DNA of 35,839 nucleotides from an uncultured Mollicutes bacterium (GTDB lineage Bacteria; Bacillota_I; Bacilli_A; RFN20; CAG-826), in assembly GCA_900540385.1 (NCBI GenBank), contig UQFY01000018.1:1-35839 (forward strand). Reading direction: 5' to 3'. The notes beneath the pieces were generated by a model, which searched no databases, was not told the DNA's origin, and saw nothing but the letters and a program-made list of their open reading frames with translations. A program made the position numbers and the translations under genes. The number at the start of each line of letters is the position of its first letter. Within the stretch, counting starts at the first letter, position 1. Shown here piece by piece: positions 1-9,193 of the stretch.

Positions 1-5
1 ATAGC

Positions 6-42
6 AAAAGGTTGCCGGCCTTAATCAATCAGCAACCTTTTT
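6..42. terminator. Bidirectional intrinsic terminator hairpin
   Basis: A perfect 10-bp inverted repeat (AAAAGGTTGC at 6-15 with GCAACCTTTT at 32-41, 16-nt loop) has A and T tracts on its two flanks, so it could stop transcription from either side. It lies beyond the tRNA-Pro gene's own terminator and probably insulates the operon from whatever lies to the left of the window. Confidence 0.7.
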
Positions 43-78
43 GTAAATACTTCTAATTTTTATATGAATCAATGTTAT

Positions 79-114
79 AAAACAAAAGGCTTAATACTTT
101 ATTCGTATTAAACC
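79..114 (-). terminator. Intrinsic terminator of tRNA-Pro (and polC operon)
   Basis: Read on the minus strand, GGTTTAATAC (114-105) pairs with GTATTAAGCC (97-88), a 10-bp stem with one G-T wobble and a 7-nt loop, followed at once by TTTTGTTTT. It lies just downstream of the tRNA 3' end, where a primary transcript terminator is expected. Confidence 0.7.
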
Positions 115-127
115 TATTCATTCTATA

Positions 128-204
128 TGGTCGGAACGATGGGATTCGAACCCACGACCTTCTGGTCCCGAACCAGACGCACTACCAAGCTGTGCTACGT
201 CCCG
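128..204 (-). tRNA. tRNA-Pro(CGG)
   Basis: A full cloverleaf is visible on the minus strand. The acceptor arm is CGGGACG/CGTTCCG, the D arm contains AGCTTGGTAGT, and the anticodon arm is TCTGG-TTCGGGA-CCAGA. The T arm contains GTGGG-TTCGAAT-CCCAT. The anticodon CGG reads CCG proline codons. G37 and the C1-G72 pair followed by A73 are the expected bacterial tRNA-Pro identity features. The 3' CCA is encoded in the DNA (130-128). The gene lies 34 nt after the polC stop codon and is followed by a good terminator, so it may be co-transcribed with polC or use the weak promoter at 231-236. Confidence 0.95.
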
Positions 205-209
205 AAATG

Positions 210-228
210 CGCTCGAGCAACGCGAGCG
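210..228. other. GC-rich hairpin between polC and tRNA-Pro
   Basis: CGCTCG (210-215) and CGAGCG (223-228) form a perfect 6-bp stem around a 7-nt loop. There is no U-tract, so it is not a standard terminator. It lies between the polC stop and the tRNA 5' end and could be a processing or mRNA-end structure. The function is inferred only. Confidence 0.4.
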
Positions 229-230
229 TT

Positions 231-236
231 ATTATA
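231..236 (-). promoter_or_regulatory. Possible -10 box for tRNA-Pro
   Basis: The minus strand reads TATAAT here, 27 nt before the mature tRNA 5' end. No convincing -35 hexamer is seen 16-18 nt upstream, which lies inside the polC 3' end, so this is a weak candidate. Confidence 0.3.
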
Positions 237-238
237 AC

Positions 239-3200
239 TCAAAAATCAAAGAGAGACATCTGGTTCGTCTTGCTTAAACCCTTAAGCGCTCCAAGCTCAT
301 CAAGGGCTTGTAAAGCAGAGTCGCCGATCGAGTAATAAACGTCTTTCCCCTCCTTTTTGCTTTCTTCAACATTTAAGGTGGATTTAACACGGTCCATTAA
401 ATCTTGTTGAGAAAGGAACTCTCCGCCTTCTTTTCTAGCGGCAACAATTCCTTCCGCGGCTAATACAGGGAAGCCCGAGATGGCTTTAAACGGTGGGATG
501 ACAGAGTTTCTTTCTTTGCAAACCTTCCACGTAGAGGCTTCCGATTCCATTAAAGAAATGTTTTCAATCTTATATCCCCTATCAACCATCTCACAAGCCG
601 CTGTATCAGCAATAAGTTCTTCCTGATCAACATCAGACGCTTCAGGATTGCCTTGAATTTCATGAATTCGATCCACGATTTTTTCTAAGGAGCCGGACAT
701 GACTTTGATGTCGAATTTATCACAACGGCAAGTGAAATACGTCGCATAGAATTCAAGCGGATGATAAAGCTTGAACCAGGCAACACGAACAGCCCCGATA
801 ACATAAGCAGCCGCGTGTGCACGAGGGAAAAGGTATTTAATCTTTTTAAGGGATTCTTGGTACCAATCTGGAACGTTATGTTTTTTCATCTCGATCTCAT
901 ATTCAGGATTTCCGCCTGTTCCCTTACCATGTCGAACATCTTCCATGATATGGAAAGACATGGATGGGTCTATGCCCATGGAGATTAAGTAGTTCATAAT
1001 ATCATCACGACATCCGACAACATCGTTAAGAGTTCTGCCCTGTTTGACGATGATATCTTCAGCATTGTTATTCCATACGTCTGTACCATGGCTCAAGCCA
1101 GAAATAATCAGCAAGTCATTGAAGGTGGTTGGCTTTGCTTCTTCAAGAAGTCCTTGGACAAAACTGGTGCCAAATTCAGGTAAGGCGATAGCGCCCGTTT
1201 TAAAATCAAGCGGATTCTTATGTAGTTTCAACGCTTTGGGAGATCCAAACAAAGAGAGGACCTTCTTATCGTCAAGAGGAATGGCTTCAGCCGCTTCAGA
1301 AATATTAATTCCGGTTAAATAGCACTGCATTCTTAAAGCAACTGGATCGACGTGGCCTAATTCATCCAGTTTCAAAACGGAATCGTGCATCGACGCAAAT
1401 TCGTAGTGGGTTGTTAACCACTCCGCATTTGGATCATCAGCTGGATGCTGGAATGGAGTAAAGTCAAAGATATCCATATCCGCAGGAATAACGACAATGC
1501 CGCCTGGATGCTGACCGGTAGTACGTTTTACTTCGATACATTTGTTAGCAAGGAAAGAACAATACGCTTTTGTGGTATTGTCTACTTCTTTATTTAAGAC
1601 ACGCTCAAAATAGCCTTTTACGTAGCCGAAAGCGTTCTTTTCTTTAGCGGCTGCAATCGTGCCTGCACGAATAACGTGTGGAGAGTGAACGAATTCACCT
1701 TTTGCATAAGCCGCGTTTTCTTCTGGAGTAGAAAGAATTTCACGAGTATATAAATGTCCTTTAGGTTGATAATCGGCAGGGAAATTGAGATCGATATCAG
1801 GAACCTTATCCGCTTTAAAGCCTAAGAAGGTTTCAAAAGGAATTGATTGGCCATTACGTAACATATCACACCCGCATTCAGGGCATTTCTTTTTAGGTAA
1901 ATCGAAACCAGAACGTAACGTTTTAAATTCCGGTATATCGTTAGCCCATTCGAAATGCTTACATTTAGGGCATAAATAATGAGGTGGAAGAGGGTTTACT
2001 TCGGTAATTCCTGCCATGGTCGCAGCAAAAGAAGAGCCAACCGAGCCTCTAGAACCAATAAAGAATCCCATGTGTTCAGGATTTTGATCGTCTTCAATCG
2101 CATGCTTAACAAGCAAGTGAGCAATGTAATAAGTAACCGCATATCCGTGGTTAATAATACCGTCTAGCTCTCTATCCAAACGAGCTTTGACTTTCGGATC
2201 AGGGTTATCACCATACGTCTTACGGAGATTGTTATAGCAAATCTCTCTAAGTTTCACATCGGAATTAGGGAGGTTAGCATCTGGAGTATAAAGTTTGCTC
2301 TTAAGCACCTTCATTGGAGCGCACATATCCGCGATAGCTCTGCTATTTTGAATAACATACTCCTGGCATTCCTCTTCTGATAGCCAACTGCGGAAAGAAT
2401 CAAGCATCTCTTTGGTGCCGCGGAAATGTTGATCAGGGTTAGGGAATGGAGGATGATTGTTTCTTCTTCTCATCAAAGGATGGGTTGAACCACCAAGGCC
2501 CTTTGCAGAAATATAAACATCACGAGTGATTTTTTCTGCAGGATTCACATAATGGCAATCGCCTGTTGCAACAACCATCTTTCCGAGCTTTTTAGCAGTC
2601 TTAACAATACGTTTGAGAATATCCATCAAACGTTCTTCGCTAATTTCTTCCATGCCGATAAGCCAGGAATAGTTTTCTTTCGGCTGGATTTCGATATAGT
2701 CATAGAATTTCATTTCTTCTTCTAATTCTTTTTGAGTGCCGTTCATGGCCATTTCAAAGACGCGACCATTAAAACAAGCACTGCCTAAAAGAAGATTCGA
2801 ACGGTTCTCTTGCAAAAATTCTCTAGGACATAGAGGGGTTGGAGGATTTAAACCTGATTGAGGAGACAAATAAGTCGTTTCGGATTCAGATATGATGCGA
2901 TATAAATCCTTCAAACCTTGTTCGTTTTTTACTAAGACGCAGGTGTGATAGGTCTTAGGGTGACGATAGAATAATTGGTTATCAATCGGTAAGCTATTTA
3001 AATCATTAAAAGAAATATTCGGATTTTTGTATTTCTTTTGAAGTAAAGGAATCATCGAAAGCCAAATCTTAGAAAGTTGTTCGGCATCGTAGTCCGCACG
3101 GTGGAAAACGCCAGAATCATCATGTATCTCAAGACGATTCGCTAAAGCTTTTTCGTTTAAATAACCTGCTTCAGGGAAAAGGAACATTGCCATAGGCAAA

Positions 3201-4939
3201 GTATCCACCACCAAATTGGTGATCGGTGGCATTCCCGCGGAAGCTCTCATCATGTTCAAAAAGCTCACATCGAATGGAGCATTATGAGCGACAAGCACGG
3301 AATCTCCAATGAATTCAGAGATTTCTTTGATTGCCTCTTGCATCTTTGGCGCGCCTTTTAACATTTCTGGGGTGATATGGTTAATTGCCATAGCCCCTGG
3401 AGTGATAGCAATCTCAGGGTCAATAAAACGGTCAATACGTTTAATTGCCATCCCATCAGGTCCCACAATAACGGCACCAAATTCTATTGGTCGGTCGTAA
3501 GTATGGGAAACACCTGTGGTTTCAAAGTCGAATACGCAGTAAGTTTGATCGGCAATCGGTTTGTCGCTCTTTGCGTTAAAGACAGGCTGAGGTCTATCAA
3601 ACATATAGAGCTCACAACCATGGATGATTTTAATATCAGCTGGTTCTAAGCCTTTCTTTTTACGGTCTTTATTAATGTCGTCCATTGCCTTTTCAGCGGC
3701 AGGGAAACATTGAATAACACCATGATCGGTAATCGCTAAAGCAGGCATTTTCCAATGAATTGCCAAACGGAGATAGCTAGCAATATCGCCAAGACCATCC
3801 ATAGCGGAAAACTTACTATGGAGATGGAGTTCGACACGTTGGGTTTCTTCAAAATCATCTCTCAAAGGAAGAGGAGGGAGTTTTTCAATATAGTGAACGT
3901 AAATTTGTTTTTGTCCGGTGCGGAAGTCTTTATCGATTGCACCTTTTACACGAACGCGGGTGCCAATAGATTTCGCGCTAAACTGAGTGATGTCCTCCGC
4001 TTTTAAGCCAAAACGGGATTCCATCAGACGAATGTTGACGGCCGCGCCAAATTCCCAATCTCCAACAGCGGCAGACATCATCAAAGCGCCTTTTCTTGTT
4101 TTGCGAATTGGGTTTTTCTCATCGATGCCAAAAATTTCGCCCTCGATTTCTACATTCGACGCGTTCGTTGAATACACGTCCTTAATGGAATCTAATTTAA
4201 CATAGTCCCCTTTAACGTATATTTTCTTATGCTCACGAGCTTCATTTTCCGCTTTAATGGAATCAAGATATTCTTGCTCTGCTTTACGAAGATCTTCTAA
4301 ACGTTCTTGTTCATCCCCATCGTTAGCATCAGGCTCTGGTGGTTCATAATCATCATTGTCCTCATCTTCCTCATCGGAATTAGAGGAATTCTCATACACG
4401 GGTTCGTTATTTTCTTCAGGAAGAGGGGTTTCCTTAATCTCTTGAACGTCTTTTGTCTCTTCTTTTTTCTCGACTTTATTTTCGATCTCAGATGGAATAG
4501 CCTCTTTTGTTATTTCTAATTTGAAAGGATAACAAAGGAATTTCAAATAAGAGGAGAAATCATCAACGATAGCCTGAAAGGAAGCGCCTCCTTCTTCTGG
4601 AGCTACCGCAAAAATCGTTTTTCCTTCCCCTGGCATCAATTGGAAAAAAGGCAAGGTATGATAGGAAGTAAAGAACCAATTTTGAAATAGAGAATCCACA
4701 TCTTCAAAAGAAGGAGCGAGCCCATATTCAAAAGAAAGGGTGTATTCATAATCAATAAAAGCAAGATGTTCTTTAAATTCCTCTAAAAGGTCATTGTCCC
4801 ATGGAGTGTCTTTACGAATAATCATGTGGATGGAGTTGCTGCCGATGATTCTTTGGACCGCAACAAAATCCATATCATAACGTTCTGAGTTTTCGATGCC
4901 GATAGAAGCAAGGAAACGTTGCATTTTCACATTTTTCAT
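239..4939 (-). CDS. polC: DNA polymerase III alpha subunit, PolC type
   Basis: Replicative polymerase of low-GC Gram-positives. From the ATG at 4939 it has 1566 residues, longer than the ~1440 of Bacillus PolC. Domains in order: N-terminal domain (~1-145); an acidic Glu/Asp-rich linker (~150-235); an OB-like domain (~240-355); a PHP domain split by the exonuclease, with HLHS near 372; a DEDDh proofreading exonuclease with FDFETTG near 470 and VAHNAPFD; then the polymerase core with GSRGSVGSS, a four-Cys zinc knuckle (CPKC...CPEC), the catalytic region PDIDLNF, TTGQHPGG, KLDELGH and PRAHAAAY. Start choice: this ATG is one base from the rseP stop, which fits coupling. A TTG at 4960 preceded by AAGGA is an alternative giving seven more residues. 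It is the last protein gene of the uppS-cdsA-dxr-rseP-polC operon. The usual proS neighbour is absent. Confidence 0.97.
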   Translation of the reverse strand: MKNVKMQRFLASIGIENSERYDMDFVAVQRIIGSNSIHMIIRKDTPWDNDLLEEFKEHLAFIDYEYTLSFEYGLAPSFEDVDSLFQNWFFTSYHTLPFFQLMPGEGKTIFAVAPEEGGASFQAIVDDFSSYLKFLCYPFKLEITKEAIPSEIENKVEKKEETKDVQEIKETPLPEENNEPVYENSSNSDEEDEDNDDYEPPEPDANDGDEQERLEDLRKAEQEYLDSIKAENEAREHKKIYVKGDYVKLDSIKDVYSTNASNVEIEGEIFGIDEKNPIRKTRKGALMMSAAVGDWEFGAAVNIRLMESRFGLKAEDITQFSAKSIGTRVRVKGAIDKDFRTGQKQIYVHYIEKLPPLPLRDDFEETQRVELHLHSKFSAMDGLGDIASYLRLAIHWKMPALAITDHGVIQCFPAAEKAMDDINKDRKKKGLEPADIKIIHGCELYMFDRPQPVFNAKSDKPIADQTYCVFDFETTGVSHTYDRPIEFGAVIVGPDGMAIKRIDRFIDPEIAITPGAMAINHITPEMLKGAPKMQEAIKEISEFIGDSVLVAHNAPFDVSFLNMMRASAGMPPITNLVVDTLPMAMFLFPEAGYLNEKALANRLEIHDDSGVFHRADYDAEQLSKIWLSMIPLLQKKYKNPNISFNDLNSLPIDNQLFYRHPKTYHTCVLVKNEQGLKDLYRIISESETTYLSPQSGLNPPTPLCPREFLQENRSNLLLGSACFNGRVFEMAMNGTQKELEEEMKFYDYIEIQPKENYSWLIGMEEISEERLMDILKRIVKTAKKLGKMVVATGDCHYVNPAEKITRDVYISAKGLGGSTHPLMRRRNNHPPFPNPDQHFRGTKEMLDSFRSWLSEEECQEYVIQNSRAIADMCAPMKVLKSKLYTPDANLPNSDVKLREICYNNLRKTYGDNPDPKVKARLDRELDGIINHGYAVTYYIAHLLVKHAIEDDQNPEHMGFFIGSRGSVGSSFAATMAGITEVNPLPPHYLCPKCKHFEWANDIPEFKTLRSGFDLPKKKCPECGCDMLRNGQSIPFETFLGFKADKVPDIDLNFPADYQPKGHLYTREILSTPEENAAYAKGEFVHSPHVIRAGTIAAAKEKNAFGYVKGYFERVLNKEVDNTTKAYCSFLANKCIEVKRTTGQHPGGIVVIPADMDIFDFTPFQHPADDPNAEWLTTHYEFASMHDSVLKLDELGHVDPVALRMQCYLTGINISEAAEAIPLDDKKVLSLFGSPKALKLHKNPLDFKTGAIALPEFGTSFVQGLLEEAKPTTFNDLLIISGLSHGTDVWNNNAEDIIVKQGRTLNDVVGCRDDIMNYLISMGIDPSMSFHIMEDVRHGKGTGGNPEYEIEMKKHNVPDWYQESLKKIKYLFPRAHAAAYVIGAVRVAWFKLYHPLEFYATYFTCRCDKFDIKVMSGSLEKIVDRIHEIQGNPEASDVDQEELIADTAACEMVDRGYKIENISLMESEASTWKVCKERNSVIPPFKAISGFPVLAAEGIVAARKEGGEFLSQQDLMDRVKSTLNVEESKKEGKDVYYSIGDSALQALDELGALKGLSKTNQMSLFDF

Positions 4940-4940
4940 A

Positions 4941-6290
4941 TCAGATGAATAGCCCCACAATGTCCTTGATAATAATCACAATACCGAGCAGCAATAATAA
5001 AGCAACTCCAATAAAGGAAACGATATTTTTGACTTTATCGTTAATCTTTTTATGGAAAATAGACTCCACGAAGGTCACAAGAAGTTGCCATCCATCTAAC
5101 CCTGGAAACGGCAATAAATTCAAAACGCCTAAATTAAGTGAGAGGAAACCACCATAAAGAAAGAAGGTTCTCCCCCAACCAATTTGAGCAGAAGAGGTCG
5201 AAAGGACACTGCCCATAGCAACAACAGATCCCATGTTAGAAAAATTAAATGAGAAAATGGAGGCAAGCCCTTCCCCAATCATCACAAAGAAATTTTTGAA
5301 ATAAACGCATCCGTTAAGGAGTCTTTTGCCAAAAGGAGCCCAATATTCATAGGCGTTTATCTTTAAGCGATCATTGCTCGTGTATTTTTCTCCTCCTTGA
5401 ATAACAAGGGTTTTAACATTATTCTTCGAAGCTTGGAATTCTTCCCTCGTAGGAGCGACATCGTAGGATTTAGAAGTCAAGAAAGTAAGATGAAGAGTCG
5501 CTTCTTCCCCTTCTTTTAAAGTGTATGGATGCTCTTTATCCGGATAAGAGGTCACGCCCAATTCTTCTTGAATGCCATTTGGGAAGAAACCGGTTTTTTG
5601 CTCATAAAAAGTAACGCAAGAAAGCAAATCGTTAGAATTCACGACTGATTCAAAAGCGAATACTGCGCAATAGTTCTTATCGCCGACGCTTGCGTTGCTA
5701 TCAAGAAGATAGCCATATTGATTGTTTTTATCGTCCGTTACAACATCCAAAGCCAAAAGCTTGTTCGTATTCGAATCGAGGAGTTCACCATTAACGCTTC
5801 CTTCGATCCAGAAACAGTACTCTTTTGCCGTTGCGCTTTCCTTATCGGAGGAATCCACATAGGTTAGATTATTCGTTAATCCGGTATCCACATAAGAGCC
5901 TGTGTAATAGGAAGGGAAAGCAACCGCATAAATCATCGTAAAAAGAAAAGCCAAAAAGAAATTAACGGCAACGCCCGCAACCATGATAAAGGCTCTCTTC
6001 CATGCTTTGGCTCCCTCTAAAGATCTTTCTGGAGGAACTATTTTTCCTTCAGGAAGCTCCACTCCTTCCCCGTACATTGACACGTATCCGCCTAAAGGGA
6101 GAGCACGAATAGAGAATGCCGTTTCTCCTCCTTTTCTTGTACGGGAAAAAACCTTTGGCCCAAAGCCGATAGAATATTCCAAACAATAAACGTTAAAAGC
6201 TTTGGCAACCGCTAAATGGCCAAGCTCGTGCATGCCAACAAGTATGCCGAGCATCAAAATAAGTATTAGTATGGTAACGATGATTTGCAT
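4941..6290 (-). CDS. rseP: RseP-like membrane zinc metalloprotease (site-2 protease)
   Basis: Intramembrane protease that makes the second cut in membrane substrates such as anti-sigma factors (RasP/RseP family, M50). The zinc motif HELGH lies at residues 21-25 in the first membrane helix. The family motif GFGPKVF and a strand containing LPLGGYVSMYGEG follow, then a second hydrophobic helix (AGVAVNFFLAFLF). The third zinc ligand lies in FPGLDG (LDG at about 398-400) near the C-terminal membrane segment. Length is 449 aa against ~420 for Bacillus RasP. The extracytoplasmic segment (~125-330) shows no recognisable PDZ motif and looks divergent. An AAGGAG site lies 5-6 nt before the ATG. The dxr stop is one base upstream of the start and the polC start one base downstream of the stop. 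Confidence 0.92.
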   Translation of the reverse strand: MQIIVTILILILMLGILVGMHELGHLAVAKAFNVYCLEYSIGFGPKVFSRTRKGGETAFSIRALPLGGYVSMYGEGVELPEGKIVPPERSLEGAKAWKRAFIMVAGVAVNFFLAFLFTMIYAVAFPSYYTGSYVDTGLTNNLTYVDSSDKESATAKEYCFWIEGSVNGELLDSNTNKLLALDVVTDDKNNQYGYLLDSNASVGDKNYCAVFAFESVVNSNDLLSCVTFYEQKTGFFPNGIQEELGVTSYPDKEHPYTLKEGEEATLHLTFLTSKSYDVAPTREEFQASKNNVKTLVIQGGEKYTSNDRLKINAYEYWAPFGKRLLNGCVYFKNFFVMIGEGLASIFSFNFSNMGSVVAMGSVLSTSSAQIGWGRTFFLYGGFLSLNLGVLNLLPFPGLDGWQLLVTFVESIFHKKINDKVKNIVSFIGVALLLLLGIVIIIKDIVGLFI

Positions 6291-6291
6291 T

Positions 6292-7443
6292 CTATTCTCC
6301 TTCGTATTTGCGTTTGATATAAAGTCGGGTATAGAAATCGGCAGAGCGAATTTCTCTTAAGGTTGGATGGATTAAATTAGGGAAATGTTCTAAGGCTTTT
6401 TCCACAATCTTTTCAATGCTTAAGAATGGAATTTTCCCAGCGAGGAAGAGATATACAGCCTCCTCATTTGCTGCATTTAAGATAGTAGGCATAATACCCC
6501 CTTCTTTTAAAGCATTTAAGCAAATATTCACTGCAGGATATCTTTCAGGATCGAATTTATGGAAGGTGTATCTGCCAAAATCAGACAGCTTCTTTTCGTG
6601 ATAGACTTCAAATTTGTTCTTTCCCTCATATAGCGCGTATTCAATAGGTCCATGCATATCAGGCGCACAAACATCCGCATAATAGGTTCCATCTTTCATA
6701 AGCAAAGCGGAATGAACATAGCTTTCATCGTGCATTAAGATTTCAATTTTCGAAAGAGGAAAGCGGAATAGATAATAGGCCTCTATCACTTCAAAGCCTT
6801 TATTAAACATCGTTGCTGAATCAATGGTGATTTTCTTCCCCATTGACCAGGTAGGATGTTTTAAAGCGTCTTCCGGCGTAACGTTTTCGAGTTCGCTTCT
6901 TTTCTTTTTTCGGAAAGAGCCTCCCGAAGCGGTAATAATCAATTTATCAACGTCATTACGGTTCACTTTAGAAAGACATTTTGCCAAAGCGACATGTTCG
7001 GAATCAATCGGATAGAGTTTTCCTTTGCCATGGGCTAAAAGGCGGTTAATCTTCTCCCCTCCTGTAACCAAGGACTCTTTATTGGCCAAGCAAAGGATTT
7101 TATTTTCTTCTAACGTTTCGATAGAAGGCAATAAGCCCACAAAACCAACGAGAGCGTTAACAACCATATCCGCGTTTGATTCACGAATAAGATCAAGTAA
7201 GCCATCCTCTCCAGCAAAGAAGGTAAGATTGGGATATTTCTCTTTAAAAGAAGGAACATCTTCCCTTCTTTCAAGGCAAAGGAAAGAAACAGAAGGAAAA
7301 CGTTTTAGGATTCCTTCAATTTTTTCAATCCTTTTTCCTACGCTAATTCCCACTAAAGAGAAGGAAAGAGGGTCCTTTTCTAAAATATCAAGAACTTGGG
7401 TGCCAATATTTCCTGAAGCACCGAGCAATAAGACTTTCTTCAT
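6292..7443 (-). CDS. dxr: 1-deoxy-D-xylulose-5-phosphate reductoisomerase
   Basis: Catalyses the NADPH-dependent conversion of 1-deoxy-xylulose 5-phosphate to 2-C-methyl-erythritol 4-phosphate, the committed step of the MEP isoprenoid pathway in the cytoplasm. The NADPH-binding GASGNIG is at residues 8-14. LANKESLVTGG is near 119-129, the metal-binding DSEH at 147-150, followed by TASGGSF, HPTWSMGKKITIDSATMFNKG and a C-terminal NAANEEAV segment. Length (383 aa) is normal. Its ATG overlaps the cdsA TGA in an ATGA junction without a clear Shine-Dalgarno, so translation is probably coupled. The product feeds isopentenyl units to UppS encoded two genes upstream. Confidence 0.97.
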   Translation of the reverse strand: MKKVLLLGASGNIGTQVLDILEKDPLSFSLVGISVGKRIEKIEGILKRFPSVSFLCLERREDVPSFKEKYPNLTFFAGEDGLLDLIRESNADMVVNALVGFVGLLPSIETLEENKILCLANKESLVTGGEKINRLLAHGKGKLYPIDSEHVALAKCLSKVNRNDVDKLIITASGGSFRKKKRSELENVTPEDALKHPTWSMGKKITIDSATMFNKGFEVIEAYYLFRFPLSKIEILMHDESYVHSALLMKDGTYYADVCAPDMHGPIEYALYEGKNKFEVYHEKKLSDFGRYTFHKFDPERYPAVNICLNALKEGGIMPTILNAANEEAVYLFLAGKIPFLSIEKIVEKALEHFPNLIHPTLREIRSADFYTRLYIKRKYEGE

Positions 7444-8465
7444 GCTAAAAAGTTAAACCCATGAGCGATAAAGATCACTGTGACAGAAACGCCAATCATC
7501 GCAAAGATAGAAGAGTCTGCACGATCAAGCACTCCCCCATGCCCGCGGAGAATGTTGCCATAGTCTTTGATATTGAAGTTTCTTTTTATCAAAGAGAAGG
7601 AGAGGTCCCCTAAGTTGGCAAACAACGGGATAAAAAGGGATAGGCCCACAATCCAGTACCAATGCGAAACATCCAAGAAAGGAAGCATAGGAAGTCCAGC
7701 AAAAGCAACCCCTAGGCCAAAGCCTAAAGAAAGAAGAGCGGAGAAAAGAACACCCCAAACAAATCCTTCCCATGTTTTCTTTGGAGAAATTCTCTCGACC
7801 ATTTTGTGTTTGCCGAAGAAAATTCCACCAAAATAAGCGAAGATATCATTTGATAAAACACCAATGAGAACATAGATTTCGAGTTCCGCTGATTGCCAGA
7901 AAGAGAAAAGAGGATCATTAGGGAAATCCAAAGAACTGCTTGTTTGTAAGAAAGCGTTAAATGGATAATAACGGATAAAATAGAATCCTTGAATGCCTAA
8001 GCCAACAAGAAGAGTCATTAAAAAGAAATATGTGACATCTTGCATCGTAAAATTCTTATCGAACATGGCAATTGTAAAATAGCCTAGTAGCGATGCAGCA
8101 ATTCCAATAATGGAGATGCATAAAGAAGAGAAATAGTTCTCCAAAGAGAAATGATAATTGGCTGGATCTTTATTATATCCAATAAGATTGTCTTTCAAAA
8201 TAAACCAATAAACATAAGAGAAAGTAATCAAAAAAGTGATAAGCCATACCCACCACCCATATTTCTTTTGAGGAGCTAAACATATCTCAATTAAGATTAA
8301 AGCTAAGGCTGCCATAAAGACAAACAAGCAAGTCCAGCTTCCCAAAATGAAAGCGGGGATAAAAATAACAGCTAAAACAATGCCGACAAGAATGCGGGAA
8401 CGTAACGAAGCCTTAAATCCAGCTGGTGGAGTATTCATTTCAATATCCAATTTCTTGTTATTCAT
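7440..8465 (-). CDS. cdsA: Phosphatidate cytidylyltransferase
   Basis: Integral membrane enzyme making CDP-diacylglycerol from phosphatidate and CTP, the precursor of bacterial phospholipids. About eight hydrophobic segments are visible. The family signature region is present: NDIFAYFGGIFFGKHKM, SPKKTWEGFVWG, and near the C-terminus GDLSFSLIKRNFNIKDYG then GHGGVLDRADSS. Length is 341 aa, longer than Bacillus CdsA (~270), with an extra hydrophilic segment between membrane helices around residues 150-180. The start has a GGAGG site 8 nt upstream inside the uppS 3' end and overlaps uppS by 8 bp. The stop overlaps the dxr start. Confidence 0.95.
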   Translation of the reverse strand: MNNKKLDIEMNTPPAGFKASLRSRILVGIVLAVIFIPAFILGSWTCLFVFMAALALILIEICLAPQKKYGWWVWLITFLITFSYVYWFILKDNLIGYNKDPANYHFSLENYFSSLCISIIGIAASLLGYFTIAMFDKNFTMQDVTYFFLMTLLVGLGIQGFYFIRYYPFNAFLQTSSSLDFPNDPLFSFWQSAELEIYVLIGVLSNDIFAYFGGIFFGKHKMVERISPKKTWEGFVWGVLFSALLSLGFGLGVAFAGLPMLPFLDVSHWYWIVGLSLFIPLFANLGDLSFSLIKRNFNIKDYGNILRGHGGVLDRADSSIFAMIGVSVTVIFIAHGFNFLA

Positions 8466-9186
8466 TTTTTAAACCTCCAAATCGACGATTCCTGTTTTGA
8501 TATTCTTCTAAACAAGAAATCAACTCATCACGATGAAAATCAGGCCACTTTACAGGAGTAAATATAAACTCAGCATAAGCGTTTTCATAGAGCAAATAAT
8601 TAGAGAGTCTCATTTCTCCAGACGTGCGAATCATCAAATCCACATCCGGAAGAAGAGGATTCCATAAATAGTCATGGAAACTCTTTTCATTAATATCATC
8701 CAAGGAAATCTTGCCTTCTTTATAAAGGAGGGCGATTTTTTTACTTGCTCGGACGATTTCATCCCTTCCTCCATAATTTAAACAAATATTCAGAAAGAAA
8801 GAATCATTGTTTTCCGTTCGTTTTATAGCGTCAAGGCAAACCCTTCTTGTACTTTCTCTAATACGTCCTAGATCCCCAGAAACGAGAATTCTGGTGCCTT
8901 TTTTATTCAAATAGTCAATTTCCTTCTTAAAGAATTCTTCAAGATAATCCATCAAATGATCGATTTCATTTTGAGGACGGTTCCAATTCTCTGTCGAAAA
9001 AGCATAGAAAGACATATAACGAATATGGAATTCCATACACGTGTCAAAGATTTCAATAAGGCGATTACAGGCTTCTTTGTGCCCCAAATAACGAGGAAGG
9101 CCTTTTGCTTTTGCCCAGCGTCCATTGCCATCCATAATGAAGGCGATGTGGTCCAATTTCTTTTCGAGAATAAAATCTTTTTTCAC
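8458..9186 (-). CDS. uppS: Isoprenyl (undecaprenyl) diphosphate synthase
   Basis: Cis-prenyltransferase that condenses isopentenyl diphosphate onto farnesyl diphosphate to make the C55 lipid carrier for cell-wall precursors. Motifs: HIAFIMDGNGRWAKAKG with the catalytic Asp, GHKEA, FYAFSTENWNRP, NICLNYGGRDEIV, and DLMIRTSGEMRLSNYLLYENAYAEF near the C-terminus. Length of 242 aa is typical. The first possible start is GTG at 9186. No Shine-Dalgarno precedes it, but a perfect TATAAT ends 7 nt before it, so the mRNA may be leaderless. An internal TTG ten codons later is an alternative. First gene of the minus-strand operon running to polC. Confidence 0.95.
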   Translation of the reverse strand: MKKDFILEKKLDHIAFIMDGNGRWAKAKGLPRYLGHKEACNRLIEIFDTCMEFHIRYMSFYAFSTENWNRPQNEIDHLMDYLEEFFKKEIDYLNKKGTRILVSGDLGRIRESTRRVCLDAIKRTENNDSFFLNICLNYGGRDEIVRASKKIALLYKEGKISLDDINEKSFHDYLWNPLLPDVDLMIRTSGEMRLSNYLLYENAYAEFIFTPVKWPDFHRDELISCLEEYQNRNRRFGGLKNE

Positions 9187-9193
9187 AAAGGAA

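Noticed and set aside
7025..7456. 143-codon plus-strand frame opposite dxr
   Set aside because: It is entirely antisense to a conserved gene, without ribosome site, promoter or recognisable domain.
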